Shown here: positions 51,804-59,719 of the stretch, piece after piece
Layout of the letters: each line of letters begins with the position of its first letter
Position numbering within the stretch: position 1 is the stretch's first letter
Assembly: GCF_001647715.1 (NCBI RefSeq)
Contig: NZ_CP015600.1
Span: forward strand, 1,984,001 to 2,048,000
From: Pseudomonas antarctica
GTDB taxonomy: Bacteria > Pseudomonadota > Gammaproteobacteria > Pseudomonadales > Pseudomonadaceae
Direction: 5' to 3'
DNA: 64,000 nucleotides
The notes under the pieces: model-generated
Seen by the model: the letters and a program-made list of their open reading frames with translations, nothing else
Told to the model about the DNA's origin: nothing
The model's database searches: none
Made by a program: the position numbers and the translations under genes

Positions 51804-52967
51804 CTACAGGCCGGCCGCATCGATATCGATTAACAGCAAGCGCTGGCCGTTATCGAAGAATTGTCCGGCGGTCAGGCAATACTGGTTGGTGGTGGCGTCG
51901 CGGTATGTCGACGAGAGCGTCAGGCGTCGCTCCTCCCAGCCTTCGGCGAGCAGATGATAGAAGTAGGGGCGCCACGACCAGTTGTGGCCCAGGTAGCGGC
52001 TGTCCGCCTGCCAGGCATCCTGGCGCCATTCGAAGTTGGGTGTGAGTTGGGTGCCATGGCGGTCGCACTGGTAAAAGCGCAGCAGCCAGGGGAAGTCCGG
52101 CAATTGGGGTAATTGATTCAGAGGCGCCCGGCACTGTGCCCAGGTTTGCAGGATTCGCATCAGCTCGACCAATTGCAGGCGCAACTGCATCAAGCGGCCC
52201 CGCTCTGCGAGTTTGTGCTGGACGTAAACCGTACGCAGTTGGGCAAATCGCGTTACGAAGGCATCCGCTGCAAACCATTCCAGCTGCGCCTGGGCAAACA
52301 GGTAACCTTGCACATACCGCGCCCCGCATTCCAGGGCGAAACTCAATTGCGCCTCGGTTTCCACGCCTTCGGCGATAATCCAGCACCCGGTTTTTTCCGC
52401 CATCTGCGCCAACGCCCTTACCACGTCACTGCTCGGCCCGCCTTTAGCGGCTTCCTGGAACAGGCGCATGTCCAGCTTGAGAATATCCGGTTGCAGCGCC
52501 AGAACGCGGTCCAGCTGGGAATAGCCGGCGCCGAAGTCATCAATGGCGATCCGCGCACCGGCGTTGCGATAACGCACCACCACGTCGGCCAGGCGCTGGA
52601 TGTCGCCTCCCAACTCGGTGATTTCAAACACGATGCGCCGCGGATCGATACCGTAGGCGTGCACCTGTTTCAAACTGGGCAAGGCTTGGCCAGGGCGCAG
52701 GCGATTGATCCAGCGTGGCGAGATGTTCAGGCTGAGAAACCAGTCTTCGGGCGCTTCATGGAGGCGACTTAAAGCATTGTCACGGATTTGTCGGTCAAGG
52801 CGGCGCAAGGTTACGCCGGGTGTTCGCGGGTCAGCAAACAGAGGGCCCACGGACAGCAAGCGGCCATCAGCCTGGCGCAGGCGGCCGAGGGCCTCTACAC
52901 CGGCAATGCGCCCGGTGGCGGTGTCGATGAACGGCTGGAAGCAGGCGAGCGGTTGCCCGTCGATCAC
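51804..52967 (-). CDS. EAL-domain c-di-GMP phosphodiesterase
   Basis: A 387-residue protein with an N-terminal EAL domain (about 5-240) and a C-terminal sensor-like region (about 250-387, YkuI_C/Cache-like). Catalytic features are present: EAL in AGVEALGRL, LNISPRW, FEITE, AIDDFGAGYSQLD, LKLDMRLF and EGVETEAQ. It is therefore expected to hydrolyse c-di-GMP to pGpG. It lacks a GGDEF domain, a receiver and membrane helices. It sits between dgt and the yqjDEK-like operon. Its location next to a Roc-type system recalls RocR-type EAL output, but the two are not fused. Confidence 0.9.
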   Translation of the reverse strand: MIDGQPLACFQPFIDTATGRIAGVEALGRLRQADGRLLSVGPLFADPRTPGVTLRRLDRQIRDNALSRLHEAPEDWFLSLNISPRWINRLRPGQALPSLKQVHAYGIDPRRIVFEITELGGDIQRLADVVVRYRNAGARIAIDDFGAGYSQLDRVLALQPDILKLDMRLFQEAAKGGPSSDVVRALAQMAEKTGCWIIAEGVETEAQLSFALECGARYVQGYLFAQAQLEWFAADAFVTRFAQLRTVYVQHKLAERGRLMQLRLQLVELMRILQTWAQCRAPLNQLPQLPDFPWLLRFYQCDRHGTQLTPNFEWRQDAWQADSRYLGHNWSWRPYFYHLLAEGWEERRLTLSSTYRDATTNQYCLTAGQFFDNGQRLLLIDIDAAGL

Positions 52968-52990
52968 GGGGCCTCCTTAAGAGAGCTGGC

Positions 52991-53027
52991 AAAAAAAGGC
53001 CCGGCCCTCATGTTCGAGGGCCGGGCC
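52991..53027 (-). terminator. Intrinsic terminator of the yqjDEK-like operon
   Basis: A 12-bp perfect stem, GGCCCGGCCCTC and GAGGGCCGGGCC, encloses a six-base loop and is followed on the minus strand by seven T. It lies about 33 bases past the end of the YqjK-like gene. Confidence 0.93.
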
Positions 53028-53059
53028 GATTCTGTTTGCAAGAATGCAGCCAGCGCGGT

Positions 53060-53401
53060 TCAACCTTTGCGCGAAGCCCCTTGCATGGCCAACTTAATCA
53101 GCGGGATCAAACCGGCGCCCAGCCGCACCAGGCGAGTCAGGCTACTGATACTGCCGCCCTTGGCGCCCTTGCCGGTAAAAAAGCCCATCAGTGTCACCGC
53201 GGCCACGCCCCACAGTGGCGCGTGCTTGATGCCCAGGCTGTCCTGCCAGTTATGGCGCATGTCGCGCATTTTGTTCAGGGGGGCCATCAGTTGCTGGGAC
53301 TCGTGGCGGATTTCCTGGCGGTGCATTTCCATGCGCAGGCGAATCAACGCCTTGCGCATTTCGCGGCGGGAAGCGGTTTGCGGGATTTCAGTCATGCTCA
53401 T
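53060..53401 (-). CDS. YqjK-like small membrane-associated protein
   Basis: A 113-residue basic protein with an N-terminal charged helix (SRREMRKALIRLRMEMHRQE) and a hydrophobic centre. It is the third gene of a unit matching E. coli yqjD-yqjE-yqjK in order and type. Its ATG overlaps the stop of the holin-like gene (ATGA). An internal ATG two codons in is possible. Family resemblance is weak and rests mainly on context. Confidence 0.75.
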   Translation of the reverse strand: MSMTEIPQTASRREMRKALIRLRMEMHRQEIRHESQQLMAPLNKMRDMRHNWQDSLGIKHAPLWGVAAVTLMGFFTGKGAKGGSISSLTRLVRLGAGLIPLIKLAMQGASRKG

Positions 53402-53784
53402 GGCAGCAGGCGCTCCCGGTCGTTGGCCAGTTCTTCAAGGGTGGCATGGAACGGCGTGGACTCATCGAATATCGCCGCCTTCAAGCGCACTCCGCAGAAC
53501 GCTGCGGCCAGGGAATAGAACACGCACAGGCTAATGATCCCGGTGAGACGGTAAGTGTCCCACACCAAAATCATCACCAGCGCCGACAGCCCCACCAACA
53601 GCAGCAGGGCAAACACCAGCGCCAGGCCTGCGAACAGCAACAGGCTCACCGTGCGCGATTTCTGCTCTTGCAACTCGATGCCAAATAACTCGACGTGGCT
53701 GTGCAGCAAGCCCAGAACGGCCGCGCCCAGGCGTCGGGAAGTGGAGCTTGAGCTCGTGGACGAGCCGGATTCGCCGATAGACAT
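53398..53784 (-). CDS. YqjE/DUF1469 phage-holin-superfamily membrane protein
   Basis: A 128-residue protein with two strong membrane helices (about 47-75 and 80-105), named phage holin family in databases though it is not a lysis protein. The N-terminal Ser/Thr-rich stretch GESGSSTSSSSTSRRLG is unusual and probably disordered. It lies four bases downstream of the DUF883 gene and overlaps the YqjK-like gene by four bases, so one operon is clear. In E. coli the set associates with membrane-bound, hibernating ribosomes. Confidence 0.86.
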   Translation of the reverse strand: MSIGESGSSTSSSSTSRRLGAAVLGLLHSHVELFGIELQEQKSRTVSLLLFAGLALVFALLLLVGLSALVMILVWDTYRLTGIISLCVFYSLAAAFCGVRLKAAIFDESTPFHATLEELANDRERLLP

Positions 53785-53788
53785 AATG

Positions 53789-54103
53789 TTAGCGCCTTGT
53801 AGCCAGCAGACCGATCAGAAAACCAACGCCGGCGGCAATGCCCACCGACTGCCAAGGGTTGGCCTGCACGTAATCTTCCGTTGCAGTGACCGCCGCCGCG
53901 CCGCGTTCGCGCAGAGAGTCTTCGGTCAGTTGCAGGGTTTCGCGGGCCTTGAGCAAGCTGTCGTGGATCTTGGTACGCAGCTCATCGGCCTGGTCACCGG
54001 CCAGCACGGCAGTGTCGTCGAGCAACTTTTCAGTGTCACTGACCAGGGTTTGAAAATCCGCCATCAGTATCTCTTGAGCAGTCTTTGCAGTTCTTCTGGC
54101 CAT
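53789..54103 (-). CDS. DUF883 (YqjD/ElaB) inner-membrane ribosome-associated protein
   Basis: A 104-residue protein with an amphipathic helical N-terminal region and a C-terminal glycine-rich membrane helix (GIAAGVGFLIGLLATRR). This is the hallmark of YqjD, ElaB and YgaM, tail-anchored proteins that tether ribosomes to the membrane in stationary phase. It heads the three-gene operon. RpoS control is expected by analogy but was not seen in the promoter region. Confidence 0.92.
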   Translation of the reverse strand: MARRTAKTAQEILMADFQTLVSDTEKLLDDTAVLAGDQADELRTKIHDSLLKARETLQLTEDSLRERGAAAVTATEDYVQANPWQSVGIAAGVGFLIGLLATRR

Positions 54104-54450
54104 GGTTATCTCCGTGATTGGCTGATCTGTACGTGTGGTTTCGAGTCACAGGCTTCTGTGAAGGTTCACTTCAATTGTCTGGTACAGCTTTTGCTTTGCC
54201 TTGGTGCGCATGCCCCGGGGCGTGCGCTGAATCTGGGCGGCCTGAGGCTAATGCCTTGAAAAACCTTACCCTAAATAACTCAAACTCGCGGAAAAACCCT
54301 GTCGGTAATGGCTTGTTGTGGTGTTCGCTGCGCTAAAGCGGTTCACGCCCTCTGACGAGGTGCGGGGCCGGCGGTGCCAATTTAGTGCGCGAAACCCTGG
54401 CTTGAACCGCTTTGGTGCTTTTTGCCTTTAATGCAGGCCTGCCAACCTCC
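54104..54450. other. Spacer between the yqjD-like operon and the ammonium transporter
   Basis: This 347-base stretch holds the divergent promoters. An imperfect palindrome, GCGCATGCCCC/GGGGCGTGCGC, lies at 54206-54227. I looked for a sigma-54 GG-N10-GC element before the transporter gene, as expected for nitrogen control, and found no convincing match. Apparent extra codons between 54412 and 54450 belong to an unlikely longer transporter start. Confidence 0.5.
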
Positions 54451-55659
54451 ATGGAAAATTTGCAAAGTGCAGTGGACACGTTAGTCCACAGCTCCAACAC
54501 CCTGTTTATTTTGATTGGCGCGGTCATGGTCCTGGCCATGCACGCCGGTTTTGCGTTCCTGGAAGTCGGCACCGTGCGCCAGAAAAACCAGGTCAACGCC
54601 CTGTCGAAGATCCTCAGCGACTTCGCTATCTCGACCTTGGCTTATTTCTTTATAGGCTACTGGATCTCCTACGGTGTGAGCTTTATGCAGCCGGCGGCGG
54701 TGATCAGTGCCGATCACGGCTACGGCCTGGTGAAGTTTTTCTTCCTGCTGACCTTTGCGGCGGCGATCCCGGCGATTATTTCCGGAGGCATTGCGGAGCG
54801 CGCAAAGTTCGCGCCTCAGCTGTGTGCCACCGCGCTGATCGTGGCGTTTATCTACCCGTTTTTCGAGGGCATGGTGTGGAACGGCAATTTCGGCCTGCAA
54901 GGCTGGTTGCTCGCCACCTTTGGTGCCAGCTTCCATGACTTCGCCGGTTCCGTGGTGGTACACGCCATGGGCGGTTGGCTGGCGCTGGCGGCGGTGCTGC
55001 TCTTGGGCCCGCGTAACGGGCGCTATCGAGAAGGGCGTCTGGTGGCATTCGCGCCGTCGAGCATTCCCTTCCTGGCGTTGGGTTCGTGGATCCTGATCGT
55101 TGGCTGGTTCGGCTTTAACGTGATGAGCGCGCAGACCTTGAATGGCGTCAGCGGCCTCGTCGCCGTCAACTCGCTGATGGCCATGGTTGGCGGCACTGTT
55201 GCTGCCCTGGTGATCGGCCGCAATGACCCTGGCTTCCTGCATAACGGTCCGCTGGCCGGGCTGGTGGCGATCTGCGCCGGGTCCGACTTGATGCACCCTG
55301 TGGGCGCACTGGTCACCGGTGTCGTCGCCGGTGGTTTGTTCGTGTGGTTCTTCATCGCCGCCCAGGATCGCTGGAAAATCGATGACGTGCTGGGCGTGTG
55401 GCCATTGCATGGCTTGTGCGGCGTGTGGGGCGGTATCGCATGCGGCCTGTTCGGCCAGACCGCTCTTGGCGGCTTGGGCGGCGTGAGCCTGATCAGCCAG
55501 TTGATCGGCACCGCGCTGGGGGTGGCGGTGGCGCTGGTCGGCGGCCTGTTGGTGTACGGCGTGATCAAGCGCGTGCACGGGCTGCGCTTGAGCCAGGAAC
55601 AGGAGTACTACGGCGCGGACCTGTCGATCCACAAGATCGGCGCGGTCAGTCAGGATTGA
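54451..55659 (+). CDS. Ammonium transporter (Amt/Mep/Rh)
   Basis: An 11-helix inner-membrane ammonium channel of 402 residues. Key features are FAFLEVGTVRQKN and the first pore His in VVVHAMGGWLALAA. The second pore His lies in PLHGLCGVWGGIACGLFG. The C-terminal tail RLSQEQEYYGADLSIHKIGA is the GlnK-binding region. There is no cleavable signal peptide in the form started at 54451 (ENLQSAVDTLVH), as for the Amt group that lacks one. A longer start at 54412 adds 13 residues. Its 3' end overlaps the Kef-type antiporter gene by 14 bases, and no glnK is adjacent. Confidence 0.92.
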   Translation: MENLQSAVDTLVHSSNTLFILIGAVMVLAMHAGFAFLEVGTVRQKNQVNALSKILSDFAISTLAYFFIGYWISYGVSFMQPAAVISADHGYGLVKFFFLLTFAAAIPAIISGGIAERAKFAPQLCATALIVAFIYPFFEGMVWNGNFGLQGWLLATFGASFHDFAGSVVVHAMGGWLALAAVLLLGPRNGRYREGRLVAFAPSSIPFLALGSWILIVGWFGFNVMSAQTLNGVSGLVAVNSLMAMVGGTVAALVIGRNDPGFLHNGPLAGLVAICAGSDLMHPVGALVTGVVAGGLFVWFFIAAQDRWKIDDVLGVWPLHGLCGVWGGIACGLFGQTALGGLGGVSLISQLIGTALGVAVALVGGLLVYGVIKRVHGLRLSQEQEYYGADLSIHKIGAVSQD

Positions 55660-57376
55660 TCGGCTCGTCGGTTCGCGGGTAGAAACCGTGCAATAGGCGA
55701 TAGCGGTTACGCCGCACCTCGTCGACCCGCGCCTGCACCTGTTCGTCCGAAAGCCCGAGCAGGATCAAGGCGTGGGAGGCGAGCATCAGGCTCGACTCCA
55801 GCAGTTCGGGCACCACTTCGCTGGCGCCTGCGGCTTTCAGTTCAGCCAACTGGCTGTCGTCACGGGTGCGCACCAGAATCGGCACGTCCGGATTGATCCG
55901 GCGTGCCTCCATCAATACCAACAGTGCGACATCGCTGTTATCCACCGCGATCACCACTAACCGCGCGCGTTCCAGGCCGACCGCACTCAGCAGGGCACCA
56001 CGGCGACAGTCACCGTAGTGCACGCTGCTGTCGTCCGTGGCGGCTTGCTGCACCTGCGCCGGATCATCATCCAGTGCGATGAACGCCTGTTGCTCGCGGT
56101 GCAGAAAGCGCCCGATGGATTGTCCGACGCGGCCATACCCGCAAATCACCACGTGGCCGCTCAATTGGGCGTTGAGCGCGGTGATTGCTTCCAGTTGCAC
56201 CTGCTGGTTGGGCTTGCGGTGCAGGCGCATGGCAATCGTCGGCGCAGCGCGCAGTAACAGCGGGGTCAGCAGCATCGAGCAGAAGGTGGCAGCGAGCAGC
56301 AGGCCGTTGAACGCTTCGGGTATCAACCGGCTGTGTTGCATTTGCGCCATCAGCGCAAAACAGAACTCGCCGCCCTGGGCCAGGGCCAGGCCGCTGCGCC
56401 AGGCCGTTTCACGGTCGCTGCCGCGCAGTTTGACCAAGGCCGCGACCACCGAGGCCTTGATCAGCATCAGTGCGAGGGTCAAGCCGAGGATCAGCAGGCT
56501 ATGGCTGACGAACAGCTGCAGGTCGATGAGCATGCCGATGCTGACAAAAAACAGCCCCAGCAGGATATCGCGAAACGGCCGGATGTCGGCTTCGATCTGA
56601 TGCCGGTAATGGCTTTCGCCCAACAGCATGCCCGCCAGGAAAGCACCGAGGGCCGGGGAGAGCCCCAGTAAGTGCGTGAGCCAGGCAGTCAGCAATACGA
56701 TCACCAGGGCCAACAACACAAACAGCTCCGCTGAATGGGACGCCGCGACTTCGTGAAACAGGCGTGGCAATAACCAGCGACTGGCGAACAGCAGGCCGAC
56801 GAACAACAGCACGGTTTTACCCAACGTCAGCGGCAACGCCCAGTACCAGGCCTGGTCGCTGTTACCGGCAAACACCGGCACCAAGGTGAGCAGCAGCACT
56901 GCCACCACATCTTGGAACAGCAGCACGCCAATCGCGTTCTGGCCATGGCTGCTGAAAATTTCCCCAAGGCTGGTCAGCTCCTTGCTGACGATGGCCGTGG
57001 AGGACAACGCCAGCCCGGCGCCCAGCAACAGGGCGACGCCGGGCGCCAGACCAAACCCCATCAGCAGGCCTCCCAGCAGCACACCGCAGCCCAGTACCTG
57101 CAAGCTGCCCAGCCCGAATACCACGCTGCGCAACGCGAACATCTTGGTGAGGGAAAATTCCAACCCAAGGGAAAACAGCAGGAATACCACCCCCAACTCG
57201 GCGAGGTCAGGCAGGTCTTCACTGTCATTCACCCAGTCCAGCGCGGTGGGCCCCACGGCCAGGCCCACGCACAGATAGCCGAGCACGGGCGGCAGTCGTA
57301 GCCGGCGAAACAGCGCAATCACCACCAGGGATGAAGCCAGAATGATCAGCAGGTTGGCGAACACGTGCATCTCCAT
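55646..57376 (-). CDS. Monovalent cation:proton antiporter, KefB/YbaL type
   Basis: A 576-residue CPA2 antiporter. About 12-13 helices occupy residues 1-385, and a TrkA-N (RCK) domain follows with HVVICGYGRVGQSIGRFL at about 415. It moves K+ or Na+ out in exchange for protons, with nucleotide gating. KefB- or YbaL-like is the best label, and no ancillary KefF/G gene is present. The ATG at 57376 or 57370 is preferred over 57394. It overlaps the end of the ammonium transporter gene by 14 bases on the other strand. Confidence 0.9.
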   Translation of the reverse strand: MEMHVFANLLIILASSLVVIALFRRLRLPPVLGYLCVGLAVGPTALDWVNDSEDLPDLAELGVVFLLFSLGLEFSLTKMFALRSVVFGLGSLQVLGCGVLLGGLLMGFGLAPGVALLLGAGLALSSTAIVSKELTSLGEIFSSHGQNAIGVLLFQDVVAVLLLTLVPVFAGNSDQAWYWALPLTLGKTVLLFVGLLFASRWLLPRLFHEVAASHSAELFVLLALVIVLLTAWLTHLLGLSPALGAFLAGMLLGESHYRHQIEADIRPFRDILLGLFFVSIGMLIDLQLFVSHSLLILGLTLALMLIKASVVAALVKLRGSDRETAWRSGLALAQGGEFCFALMAQMQHSRLIPEAFNGLLLAATFCSMLLTPLLLRAAPTIAMRLHRKPNQQVQLEAITALNAQLSGHVVICGYGRVGQSIGRFLHREQQAFIALDDDPAQVQQAATDDSSVHYGDCRRGALLSAVGLERARLVVIAVDNSDVALLVLMEARRINPDVPILVRTRDDSQLAELKAAGASEVVPELLESSLMLASHALILLGLSDEQVQARVDEVRRNRYRLLHGFYPRTDEPINPD

Positions 57377-57516
57377 TGCGGGGTGAGCGGGCAAAAAGCC
57401 GCGAGGATCGCTGACTCAGTGATAGGCCATGGTGATCTGGATCAGGGATTGTGGGCTGTTGGCCGTATCGGGGTGAGCATAGAATAGTGACCTACTTCCT
57501 ATCAGGTCACTTTGTC

Positions 57517-57753
57517 ATGACTCCTGAATGTCAGTTGTTCACCACACTGGGCTGCCATCTGTGTGAGCTCGCCGAAGAAGAAGTCATGCCGCTGGTCGAA
57601 CACGGTTTGATGGTCGAGCTGGTCGATATTGCCGACTCCGAAGCTCTGTTCGAGGCCTACGGCCTGCGTATTCCGGTGCTTCGGCGGGTGGATACAGGGG
57701 CTGAATTGGGCTGGCCGTTTGACACGGAACAGGTGGTCTCGTTTCTGCTTTAG
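57517..57753 (+). CDS. Glutaredoxin-family protein (short, CHLC)
   Basis: A 78-residue DUF836-type glutaredoxin-like protein with the motif CHLC in FTTLGCHLCELAEEEV. The cis-Pro follows in LRIPVLRR and it ends at FDTEQVVSFLL. These small proteins are thiol-disulfide exchangers whose partners are mostly unknown. The ATG at 57517 gives the family start; an in-frame extension to 57451 lacks support. It is divergent from the antiporter gene (140-base gap) and is followed by a perfect inverted repeat. Confidence 0.86.
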   Translation: MTPECQLFTTLGCHLCELAEEEVMPLVEHGLMVELVDIADSEALFEAYGLRIPVLRRVDTGAELGWPFDTEQVVSFLL

Positions 57754-57767
57754 GAAGAGGCCGAACG

Positions 57768-57820
57768 ACCCACCGATTTTTTGCTACCCCCGCCAGTGGG
57801 AACTCAAAAAATCGGTGGGT
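57768..57820. repeat. Perfect 16-bp inverted repeat at the edge of the lysA island
   Basis: ACCCACCGATTTTTTG (57768-57783) and CAAAAAATCGGTGGGT (57805-57820) flank a 21-base spacer and start 15 bases after the glutaredoxin gene. It can serve as a terminator-like hairpin, but the arms are longer than usual. It marks the switch to lower-GC sequence. Confidence 0.72.
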
Positions 57821-58034
57821 TGGCGGGCGTTGGTTTTTCCAGACTATTTGAGCGCACAGGCCATGGCGTATTTATTGCGCCGAACATGCGACGTTTCTAT
57901 GGGGATTCCCTCCGCGCCGAGTTCGTGCTGCCAATAGATTCGCGGGTTCAATATCCGTATCGGCACCGGCTAAAACACAAAAGGGTTTTATACCGTTTCC
58001 AGTGTGTTCAGAGAGTCAACGTAGAGCGTCAGTG
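57821..58034. other. Non-coding or decayed sequence before lysA
   Basis: An open frame of 85 codons spans 57781-58038 on the plus strand, ending inside lysA's stop on the other strand. It starts inside the inverted repeat with a TTG, has no ribosome-binding site and matches nothing I know. It may be a fragment of a lost gene. I would not annotate it as coding without homologues. Confidence 0.45.
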
Positions 58035-59357
58035 TTAAGCGTTGTCTAAACCGCATAATTCGTGAGCCACTAAATCTTCATGGGACTCACGCGTCCGAAC
58101 TAACTTGGCACGGGCTCCCTCAACCAGCACTTCGGGTGGTCGCCCACGAGAGTTATATTGGCTTGCCATGCTCATGCCATAGGCGCCACATGAAAAAATC
58201 GCCAATAAACTGCCATCGCCAAACGCAGGTAATAGTCGGCCCAATGCAAAATAATCGCCTGTTTCACAAATGGGTCCGACAATATCGGTCTCTTCCAGGC
58301 GGGTGACGCCGGAATACTGAGCGCTCCGCGTTAATGTAGTCCAATGGCCCGAAAAATTGTCAAAATGGGTTGGCCAGATGACATGGTTCGCACCATATAG
58401 GGTAGGTCGCAGCAGTACGTTCATGCCCGCATCGACTATAACGATCTTGCGATCCCAGCCTTGTTTAATATATTCGACGGTGGTCAGTAAAATACCGGCA
58501 TTCGCACTGATCGAACGACCCGGTTCAATGATGAAACGGATACCGCGCTGTTTCAGGGGGTGTAGACGCGCACAAATAAGTGCGCCAGTTTCAGTCAATG
58601 AACACACGGGATTACTTTCTGTTCCGTACGGGGCTGGAAAACCTCCGCCAATGTTGACAAATTCGACCGCGCAATCAACCGCTTCAAGCCGGTTAATCAT
58701 GTCCTCAACCTTATCGATCGCAGACAAATAGGTCTGCACCGATGGAATCGGCGATCCGAGGTGAATGTGGATCCCAACGACATCTACACTTGAGTAACGC
58801 TTTGGCGCGAAGAGTTCATAGGCGCTTTCAATGGGTATGCCAAATTTTGTCTGGCGACCGCCCGTTGAGGTTTTTTCATGGGTGCCAGCATCGGCCACAT
58901 CCGGATTTACACGAATAGTCACCTTGATACGCTTACTGGCAGTCGAGGCGATCTCATCCAGCCGCAGCAGCTCGGCTTCAGACTCCACATTAAAAAGCAA
59001 AACGCCAGCTTCAACAGCGTAGCTAATTTCTTCACGCGACTTGCCGACTCCGGCAAACACAATCTTATCCGCAGTCACTCCGGCCATCAGCGCCCGGTAG
59101 AGCTCACCGCCACTTACCACATCAAGACCAGATCCTTCATCGACTAAGAGCTTAAGGATGCTGAGATTACTGCAGCTTTTAACGGAGAAGCAAATCAACG
59201 GCGAGAGCGCGGAAAAAGCATCTTGCAGCACAGCGTAGTGATTTTTCAGTGTCTGTGCTGAATAGATATATACCGGGCTTCCATGCTGTTCGACGATCTG
59301 ACGAACATCAACGTGTTCTACCTGTAAGTGACCGTTGATAAAATTAAAATGGTCCAT
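58035..59357 (-). CDS. lysA: Diaminopimelate decarboxylase, probably an accessory copy
   Basis: PLP enzyme that converts meso-diaminopimelate to lysine. The 440-residue fold-type III protein has the PLP Lys K60 in ICFSVKSCSN. HIHLGSP, GGGFPAPYG, EPGRSISAN and the active-site CETGDYFALGR are all present. Codon use and GC content are visibly lower than in the flanking core genes. Pseudomonas normally carries another lysA elsewhere with dapF, so this looks like a second copy; that is inference from general knowledge. It is divergent from a LysR-type gene, as in E. coli lysA-lysR. The ATG at 59357 begins MDHFNFINGHLQVEHVD. Confidence 0.9.
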   Translation of the reverse strand: MDHFNFINGHLQVEHVDVRQIVEQHGSPVYIYSAQTLKNHYAVLQDAFSALSPLICFSVKSCSNLSILKLLVDEGSGLDVVSGGELYRALMAGVTADKIVFAGVGKSREEISYAVEAGVLLFNVESEAELLRLDEIASTASKRIKVTIRVNPDVADAGTHEKTSTGGRQTKFGIPIESAYELFAPKRYSSVDVVGIHIHLGSPIPSVQTYLSAIDKVEDMINRLEAVDCAVEFVNIGGGFPAPYGTESNPVCSLTETGALICARLHPLKQRGIRFIIEPGRSISANAGILLTTVEYIKQGWDRKIVIVDAGMNVLLRPTLYGANHVIWPTHFDNFSGHWTTLTRSAQYSGVTRLEETDIVGPICETGDYFALGRLLPAFGDGSLLAIFSCGAYGMSMASQYNSRGRPPEVLVEGARAKLVRTRESHEDLVAHELCGLDNA

Positions 59358-59719
59358 CTTGCTTCCTTGAATTGATTGCTTCAGCTAAGTAAAGGTATAA
59401 GTAGTCATCGGCTGAATCGAATAAAAGCCGACTTATACTGTGTAGATATTTGACGGTCTTCTCAGCGCAAGCAATTGCGGTTTAGGTGCTCGTGTTGATG
59501 AAGAGTGCTGGGTATTTCGGTCGTTCGTGCGGCGACTTAATATCGGTAAACTCTGCGAACTGTTTCTTCCCGGCTTTTTAATAAAGCCGTTTCGAATCGC
59601 GGGTTTTGCATACGTGGAAAGTATGCGCAGCAAAAAAACAAAGTAAAAATATCAATTTAGTGGCTGGCTATTCATTTCTGATATGGTCTGACCTATTTCA
59701 TTCATCGCGAGGTTGGCCC
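59358..59719. other. Divergent promoter region of lysA and lysR
   Basis: This 362-base AT-rich spacer should contain both promoters and the LysR binding site. A small perfect hairpin, CGGCTTT and AAAGCCG with a five-base loop, lies at 59571-59589. No gene is seen. Confidence 0.6.

Noticed and set aside
54412..54450. Longer ammonium transporter start and a sigma-54 promoter before it
   Set aside because: The 13 extra residues are not part of the family, and the best GG/GC pairs upstream have spacings of 8 or 12 rather than 10.
57781..58038. 85-codon frame before lysA
   Set aside because: TTG start inside an inverted repeat, no ribosome-binding site and no family; listed as possible remnant only.
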